This document shows, piece after piece, positions 1 through 4,070 of a DNA stretch of 5,272 nt. Every line of letters starts with the position of its first letter. The first letter of the stretch is position 1. Origin of the DNA: Candidatus Pelagibacter sp. (lineage in GTDB: Bacteria; Pseudomonadota; Alphaproteobacteria; Pelagibacterales; Pelagibacteraceae). The notes beneath the pieces are model-generated. The model saw nothing but the letters and a program-made list of their open reading frames with translations, ran no database searches and was not told the origin of the DNA. The translations under genes were made by a program, and so were the position numbers. The DNA lies in contig JAOIXS010000038.1 in assembly GCA_028225715.1 (NCBI GenBank), positions 1-5,272 of the forward strand. Direction: 5' to 3'.

Positions 1-122
1 ATTCTTTTTTCTAACTCACATACAAAACCAATTTTAATATCCTCTTGTATATCTATATTTTTTGCAAAAGAAGAATTAAAAACTAATAGACTGATAGATA
101 TATATAAAAAAAACTTTATCAT
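1..122 (-). CDS. Partial secreted/periplasmic protein of unknown function (N-terminal 40 residues)
   Basis: An open reading frame starts with ATG at 122-120 on the minus strand and stays open to the window edge, giving 40 codons plus two bases. The first 20 residues form a textbook Sec signal peptide: Met-Ile-Lys, then a hydrophobic run (FFLYISISLLVF), then a polar stretch ending NSSFA with a likely cut after Ala20. The mature part begins KNIDIQEDIKIGFVCELE. An in-frame TAA lies directly before the ATG, so this is the first possible start, and an AAGGA-type ribosome binding site is at 140-136. The gene lies 103 bp downstream of the substrate-binding protein gene on the same strand, with a terminator between them. 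I do not recognise the family; too little mature sequence is present. Export to the periplasm or outer membrane is the only safe statement. Confidence 0.72.
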   Translation of the reverse strand, partial: MIKFFLYISISLLVFNSSFAKNIDIQEDIKIGFVCELEKR

Positions 123-135
123 TTAATCAATTAGG

Positions 136-140
136 TCCTT
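136..140 (-). promoter_or_regulatory. Ribosome binding site of the partial secreted-protein gene
   Basis: The minus strand reads AAGGA here, 13 nt before the ATG at 122. The spacing is slightly long. It supports that ATG as the true start and helps show that the short edge ORF is a real gene. The hairpin at 143-173 ends only a few bases upstream, so folding there could affect ribosome access. Confidence 0.5.
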
Positions 141-142
141 AA

Positions 143-173
143 TTTGAAGTTGTGCGAAAGCACATTCTTTAAA
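143..173. other. Small RNA-like hairpin in the leader of the partial secreted-protein gene
   Basis: A core of TGTGC (151-155) pairs with GCACA (160-164) around a GAAA loop when read on the plus strand; the minus strand has a TTTC loop. An outer helix pairs 143-149 (TTTGAAG) with 167-173 (CTTTAAA), separated from the core by a 1-by-2 internal loop. The outer helix is continuous only on the plus strand, where 146/170 is a G-U wobble; on the minus strand it is an A-C mismatch. On the minus strand it lies in the leader just before the AAGGA site at 140-136. It may be a leader structure, a transcript-end structure or chance. No known riboswitch class is recognised. Confidence 0.35.
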
Positions 174-200
174 AAAATCCCCCCAACATTATTGGGGGGA
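171..200 (-). terminator. Strong rho-independent terminator of the substrate-binding protein gene
   Basis: A perfect 9-bp stem pairs 178-186 with 192-200 around the 5-nt loop at 187-191. Six consecutive G-C pairs make it very stable, and it is conspicuous in such AT-rich DNA. Read on the minus strand, the stem is followed at once by seven T residues (177-171), the classic intrinsic terminator layout. It lies 25 bp past the stop codon of the binding-protein gene. On the plus strand no T-run follows, so it appears one-directional. It separates the highly expressed type of gene on its right from the partial secreted-protein gene on its left and may act as a partial read-through terminator between them. 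Confidence 0.88.
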
Positions 201-225
201 GATTTCAATTTATTAGCTGTTACTC

Positions 226-1170
226 TTATTTAGTAAAAGCTTGCCAAACACTCTTATTATCAGCTAACCATTTTTTAGCTGCATCTTCGTGAGTCATTTT
301 GTCAAGGTCAACTAAAGCTGCCATTGCACCAATGTGACTTGTAGAGAATGACATTTTTTTAAATGCCCCTGCTGCTGCTGGATGTGTTTTTGGAAAGTCT
401 GCATTTACAGCTTTTTTCAAATAACCATCTGGCGAACCACATTTTCCATCACCACCGTCTTCTGGTCTACAACCTGCTGAATATGGAGGGAAATCTATAA
501 AAGTAAAACCAGCACCATCCGTGAAGTTTGGTGTCCAGTTGAATATTATAGTTCCTCTTCCTTCTTTTTCAGCTGCTTTAAGTTCAGCCCAAAGTGCGTC
601 TGCACTTCCAGCAAATTTAACAGTCCAAAGATCTCCAAGCCCTAAAGCATCAACCCTTTGAGGTATTAAATCTCCATGCCAACTTTGTGGACCTTCTAGC
701 ATTCGTCCTTTTCCACCTGAGTCTGGTGTTGTAAAGTTTTTAGCACAAGCTGGATTTTTTAATGCTGTCCAGTCTGGAAGACCAGGACATAATCCTTTTT
801 CAGCAACCCAGTTTGGATATCCCATATCTTCAAGCGTTCGAGCTTCATGATCTCCCCAGTCAACCAAACCACCTTTATCTAGCGCTGTAGTAAATGATTT
901 TCCAAACGCAGATTCCCATACTTCATGAGATAAACTTACATCGCCGATACGAATTGCTTCATAAACTGCTTGTGAGTCTGTATTTACATATTTTACATTA
1001 TTTCCCATACTTTCGAAAATTCCACCAATAACATGAGCCATTACAATTTGGCTAGACCAGTTATGAGTTGGAATAACGATAGGTTTTTTACTATCTGCTG
1101 CATTAGAAATTCCAGCAAAACTAACTACTGAAATTACTAGGGCAGATATTAATGATACTATTTTTTTCAT
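226..1170 (-). CDS. Periplasmic substrate-binding protein, glycine betaine/choline/TMAO type (OpuAC/ProX-like)
   Basis: This 314-residue protein is an ABC-transporter solute-binding protein for quaternary ammonium or related methylated compounds. Residues 1-24 are a Sec signal peptide (MKK, hydrophobic core, cut near SNA/AD). The mature start (residues 30-45, PIVIPTHNWSSQIVMA) and the HEVWE segment near 82-86 are typical of the OpuAC-like family. Trp38, Trp85, Trp164 and Trp212 fall in conserved-looking segments (HNWSSQ, HEVWE, PQSWHGD, FNWTPN) and could form the aromatic cage that binds the trimethylammonium head in this family. Four cysteines (128, 142, 234, 244) could pair as two disulfides. 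The length is normal. A GAGGGAGAGA ribosome binding site precedes the ATG, and a strong terminator follows the stop. No permease or ATPase gene is visible next to it, so the transporter partners are elsewhere. The exact ligand (glycine betaine, TMAO, choline, DMSP, other) cannot be decided. Its codons look more GC-rich than those of its neighbours, which fits high expression. Confidence 0.9.
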   Translation of the reverse strand: MKKIVSLISALVISVVSFAGISNAADSKKPIVIPTHNWSSQIVMAHVIGGIFESMGNNVKYVNTDSQAVYEAIRIGDVSLSHEVWESAFGKSFTTALDKGGLVDWGDHEARTLEDMGYPNWVAEKGLCPGLPDWTALKNPACAKNFTTPDSGGKGRMLEGPQSWHGDLIPQRVDALGLGDLWTVKFAGSADALWAELKAAEKEGRGTIIFNWTPNFTDGAGFTFIDFPPYSAGCRPEDGGDGKCGSPDGYLKKAVNADFPKTHPAAAGAFKKMSFSTSHIGAMAALVDLDKMTHEDAAKKWLADNKSVWQAFTK

Positions 1171-1175
1171 TATAT

Positions 1176-1185
1176 TCTCTCCCTC
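1176..1185 (-). promoter_or_regulatory. Strong ribosome binding site of the substrate-binding protein gene
   Basis: The minus strand reads GAGGGAGAGA, with GGAG 8 nt before the ATG at 1170. It is the best Shine-Dalgarno match in the window and contrasts with the plus-strand genes, which have weak or no such site. It fixes the start codon and suggests high translation of the binding protein. Confidence 0.75.
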
Positions 1186-1244
1186 AATATTAAGTTAATA
1201 CCTTATGTTCTCACTTATTAAATTTATAGTCAATCCCCTAAGAT

Positions 1245-1282
1245 TATATTAAGCTAAACTTATATTATTAAATTTTATATTA
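1245..1282 (+). repeat. Three spaced TATATTA repeats upstream of the DUF1989-GcvT gene
   Basis: TATATTA occurs at 1245-1251, 1261-1267 and 1276-1282, spaced 16 and 15 bp apart between starts. Each could serve as a plus-strand -10 element, or the set could be a regulator site. In DNA this AT-rich, chance recurrence is quite possible, so the call is weak. Confidence 0.25.
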
Positions 1283-1285
1283 ACA

Positions 1286-3613
1286 ATGCTACATACTAGT
1301 AACGATATAAAAAATCCTGGATTAAGAGCTTTACCACCAGGAGTTGAAAGATATTTTGTAAAAGGTGGTGGACTGTCATTAATAAAAGTTTTACCAGAAG
1401 ACAAAATAGAAATCATCAATGATGAAGGAAGGCAAATTTGTGAAATAGTTGTTTTCAATTCACAAGGTAAATCTGATTTGTCTATTTTAAATTTAAAAGA
1501 AAATTCTAATGCAGATTTTTCAAAAAAAACTATTTCCGATGATGAAAAAATTTCAAAAATTTTAAAGAAAAAAAACTTAGATTTACACAATGCTAAGGCA
1601 TCAATTATTTTTAATAATGATTGTGTAATGGGTGAAAAAATAACGCTAACTTCAAAAGACAAATGTATAGTTATGATTGCAGCTCCTGGTAGTGCTATGA
1701 ATGTTCATGAGCAAAAACCGCCAACAGATTTAACAATTTTTTTATCTAAAGCTAAATTTATAGAAACAGATGAACAATTCATTTTACCAGATCCATTAAG
1801 TGATCCAATTATAGAGCAGCTTGTTAAAAGAAGAACTGCAGAAACTTATAGCGTTAAGGCCGGTGAATATATTCAAATAATTGATCCAGGTGGAAGACAA
1901 TGTTCAGATTTTTTAGCTTTTGATGCACAAAAATTAAATGATGGAATTGAAAGTATAATAGATGATAAGGCAACTAGAACTTTTATGGGTAGTGCTTATC
2001 CTGGACCTGGTTTATTTTCAAAGTTTTATGATGGTGATCATGAAGCTATGGTTGAAGTTGTAAGAGATACCGTTGGAAGACACGATACATTTAATCTTGC
2101 CTGTACCTCAAAATATTATGAAGATATGGGTTATATGGGTCACATTAATTGCACAGATAATTTTAATAAAGGGCTAGAAAGATATGACATCAATTCTAGG
2201 AAGAGTTGGTCTGCAATAAATCTATTTTTCAATACTGCGATTGACTCTAATAATGTAGCGTCCTTTGATGAACCTTGGTCAAGACCTGGGGATTATGTTT
2301 TATTTAGAGCCTTAAAAGATCTAACTTGTATATCTTCTGCTTGTCCTTGTGATGTTGATGCTGCAAATGGCTGGAATCCTACCGATATATTTGTTAGGAC
2401 TTATTCAAAGGAAAAGAAATATTCAAAGGCAATAGCATTTAGAATGAAAACAGACTCTGAACCAAAACTAACACAAGAAACAGGTTTCCATAAAAAGACA
2501 TCAGAACTAACAAGAAACTTTGTTGAATATAAAGGTTTTTGGCTTGCAAATAATTTTACAAATTCAGGAACAATAAAAGAATACACAGCTTGTAGAGAAA
2601 GTGCAATTGCAACTGATCTTTCACCTCTTAGAAAATTTGAAATTTTAGGTCCTGATGCAGAAAACCTAATGCAATACACATTAACTAGAAATGTTAAAAA
2701 ATTATCTGTAGGGCAAGTTGTTTACACTGCCATGTGTTATGAAAATGGGTGCATGTTGGACGATGGAACCTTATTTAAAATGGGTCAAGATAACTTTAGG
2801 TGGATCGGTGGAGATGAATACAGTGGTGAATGGTTAAAAGAACAAGCTAAAAAGAAAAATTACAAAGTTTGGATAAAATCTGCAACAGATCATATTCATA
2901 ATATTGCTGTTCAAGGTCCAAATAGTAGAAAAATTTTAGAAAAGTTTGTTTGGACAGCACCGATCCAACCATCAATTACTGAGCTAGAATGGTTTAAATT
3001 TAATATTGCAAGAATAGATCATGAAACAGGAACACCAATTATTATTTCAAGAACTGGTTACACAGGTGAACTTGGTTATGAAATATGGTGTCATCCAAAA
3101 GATGCTTCTGAAGTTTGGGATAAAGTTTGGGAAGCTGGAAAAGAATTTGATATCACTCCATTAGGTTTGGAAGCTTTAGATATGGTTCGTATTGAAGCTG
3201 GACTTATTTTTTATGGTTATGAATTTGATGATCAAACAGATCCTTTTGAAGCAGGTATTGGTTTCACAGTTCCTCTTAAAACTAAAGAAGATGATTTCAT
3301 TGGAAAGGAAGAGTTAATAAAGAGAAAAGCAAATCCTCAAAAAAAATTAGTTGGGTTAGAATTGGATGGACACGAACCAGCGGTGCATGGTGATAATGTT
3401 TATATAGGTCGAGGTCAAATTGGTGTAGTAACTAGTGGAATGTTGTCTCCAAAACTTAGAAAAAATATTGCGCTATGCAGAATTGATGTTAAGTATTCTG
3501 AAATAGGATCTAAAGTAGAAATAGGAAAACTTGATGGACACCAAAAAAGAATTATTGCTAAAGTTGTTGCATTTCCTTTCTATGATCCAACAAAGTCTAG
3601 AGTTAGAGCTTAA
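1286..3613 (+). CDS. DUF1989-DUF1989-GcvT fusion: putative hydrolase/deiminase plus folate-dependent aminomethyl/methyl transferase
   Basis: This 775-residue protein has three parts. Residues about 13-155 form a short, degenerate DUF1989-like domain (DEGRQ at 46-50, PPTDLTIFL at 145-153). Residues about 178-375 form a full DUF1989 domain: DPGGRQCSDFLAFD (200-213), RHDTFNLAC (265-273), GHINCTDN (285-292), SRPGDYV (332-338), SACPCD (351-356) and NPTDI (364-368). His266, Cys273, Cys289 and Cys353 are candidate metal or catalytic residues. Residues about 404-775 are a complete GcvT/T-protein domain of normal size, with LDDG (491-494), AVQGPNS (541-547), RTGYTGELGYEIW (589-601), LGLEALDMVRIEAG (626-639) and a C-terminal barrel (GVVTSGMLSPKL, 713-724). 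GcvT-type domains transfer a one-carbon unit to tetrahydrofolate. DUF1989 includes carboxyguanidine deiminase subunits, so a C-N hydrolase role is possible here but unproven. No signal peptide is seen, so it is cytoplasmic. ATG at 1286 is the first possible start after an in-frame stop; no ribosome binding site precedes it. The substrate is unknown. Confidence 0.88.
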   Translation: MLHTSNDIKNPGLRALPPGVERYFVKGGGLSLIKVLPEDKIEIINDEGRQICEIVVFNSQGKSDLSILNLKENSNADFSKKTISDDEKISKILKKKNLDLHNAKASIIFNNDCVMGEKITLTSKDKCIVMIAAPGSAMNVHEQKPPTDLTIFLSKAKFIETDEQFILPDPLSDPIIEQLVKRRTAETYSVKAGEYIQIIDPGGRQCSDFLAFDAQKLNDGIESIIDDKATRTFMGSAYPGPGLFSKFYDGDHEAMVEVVRDTVGRHDTFNLACTSKYYEDMGYMGHINCTDNFNKGLERYDINSRKSWSAINLFFNTAIDSNNVASFDEPWSRPGDYVLFRALKDLTCISSACPCDVDAANGWNPTDIFVRTYSKEKKYSKAIAFRMKTDSEPKLTQETGFHKKTSELTRNFVEYKGFWLANNFTNSGTIKEYTACRESAIATDLSPLRKFEILGPDAENLMQYTLTRNVKKLSVGQVVYTAMCYENGCMLDDGTLFKMGQDNFRWIGGDEYSGEWLKEQAKKKNYKVWIKSATDHIHNIAVQGPNSRKILEKFVWTAPIQPSITELEWFKFNIARIDHETGTPIIISRTGYTGELGYEIWCHPKDASEVWDKVWEAGKEFDITPLGLEALDMVRIEAGLIFYGYEFDDQTDPFEAGIGFTVPLKTKEDDFIGKEELIKRKANPQKKLVGLELDGHEPAVHGDNVYIGRGQIGVVTSGMLSPKLRKNIALCRIDVKYSEIGSKVEIGKLDGHQKRIIAKVVAFPFYDPTKSRVRA

Positions 3614-3621
3614 ATAATATT

Positions 3622-3969
3622 ATGAATGAGAAAAAAAATCTTTTAGATTTCTGGGAAGACCAAGTTAAAAAATCTCATACTTCAAGCAACTATTTTTTTA
3701 GAAAATCACCCTCTCATTACCATTTGATGCTGTTAGTAATGCACTCATATAAGATCAATGAAAAACTTTCAGTAGAAGAATTGAAAACAAGACTTTTTAA
3801 AACTTCCCGACCAAAAGCAGCTTTGATAATTAATGAAGCATGTATTAAAGGATTCTTTTTTTTAGAAAAAACTTCAACTGATCAGCGAATAAAAAATATT
3901 AAGCCCAGTGAAACCTTCATTAAAGAATTTAATGATTATCTGGATACACTTAAAAATATTAGCTATTAA
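3622..3969 (+). CDS. Small MarR-like winged-helix DNA-binding protein, putative local regulator
   Basis: This 115-residue protein begins 8 bp after the DUF1989-GcvT stop codon, so the two are almost surely co-transcribed. The layout fits a MarR-type winged helix: a helix at about 32-46, SVEELKTRL (50-58) as the first HTH helix, a recognition helix at about 62-77 (SRPKAALIINEACIKG), then a two-strand wing (78-95) containing the family-like D-x-R-x-K pattern (Asp87, Arg89, Lys91), and a C-terminal helix (96-110). It is shorter than a classic MarR (about 140-150 residues), with little room for the usual long dimerisation helices. No ribosome binding site is visible before ATG 3622, so translation may be coupled to the upstream gene. 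It probably regulates this demethylation cluster or the divergent transporter gene, but that is inferred from position. It is cytoplasmic. Confidence 0.65.
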   Translation: MNEKKNLLDFWEDQVKKSHTSSNYFFRKSPSHYHLMLLVMHSYKINEKLSVEELKTRLFKTSRPKAALIINEACIKGFFFLEKTSTDQRIKNIKPSETFIKEFNDYLDTLKNISY

Positions 3970-4070
3970 ACACTTATTTAAGCAACTCACTAAGTTACTA
4001 TTTTATATATATATTTTTTTGTTATAAAAATAATCCTATTAATTGATCTTCAGAAGAATATGATTTTAAC
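3970..4070 (+). promoter_or_regulatory. Intergenic gap with a weak terminator-like stem and a possible promoter for the FAD enzyme gene
   Basis: A weak stem pairs AACT (3984-3987) with AGTT (3993-3996), extended by A-T and G-C pairs at 3981/3999 and 3982/3998 across one mismatch. It is followed by an AT-rich stretch ending in seven T residues (4014-4020). This may be a weak terminator after the regulator gene. The TATATATATAT run (about 4004-4014) could equally be a -10 region for the FAD gene, giving a leader of about 45-50 nt. Neither call is strong, and the FAD gene could instead be part of the upstream operon. Confidence 0.3.
4052..4058 (+). promoter_or_regulatory. Weak ribosome binding site of the FAD oxidoreductase gene
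   Basis: AGAAGAA lies 12 nt before ATG 4071. It is an imperfect, purine-rich match. There is no alternative ATG, GTG or TTG in this frame between the in-frame TGA at 4044 and the ATG, which supports 4071 as the start. Confidence 0.35.

Larger units (their letters stand above)
1171..1285. promoter_or_regulatory. Divergent promoter region between the binding protein and the DUF1989-GcvT gene
   Basis: This 115-bp AT-rich gap must hold the start signals for both directions. A perfect minus-strand -10 box, TATAAT (1248-1243), overlaps a plus-strand TATATT (1245-1250), so the two promoters may share or compete for the same bases. The minus-strand -35 at 17 bp would be TTAATA, a weak match. A TTGACT on the minus strand (1233-1228) lacks a good -10 at the right distance. 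Transcription starts are not provable from sequence. The gap is too short to hold a large riboswitch on either side and I see no known one. Confidence 0.4.

Noticed and set aside
178..200. GC-rich hairpin read as a plus-strand terminator
   Set aside because: No T-run follows on the plus strand and no plus-strand gene ends nearby; the minus-strand reading fits far better.
1171..1285. Possible riboswitch (SAM-V or glycine type, both known in SAR11) in the divergent gap
   Set aside because: I see no matching conserved core or pseudoknot, and the leaders on either side are short and nearly pure AT.
1249..1662. 137-codon minus-strand open frame
   Set aside because: It lies antisense to the start of the DUF1989-GcvT gene; its Phe/Ser/Ile-rich product mirrors Lys/Glu/Asn codons of the real gene, and it resembles no family.
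2401..2679. 92-codon minus-strand open frame
   Set aside because: It is fully antisense to the conserved junction of the DUF1989 and GcvT domains, with no ribosome binding site or recognisable domain.
1286..3613. Calling the GcvT domain the DMSP demethylase DmdA
   Set aside because: DmdA is a stand-alone protein with a LND-type active-site segment; this domain has LDDG and is fused to DUF1989, so the symbol is not justified.
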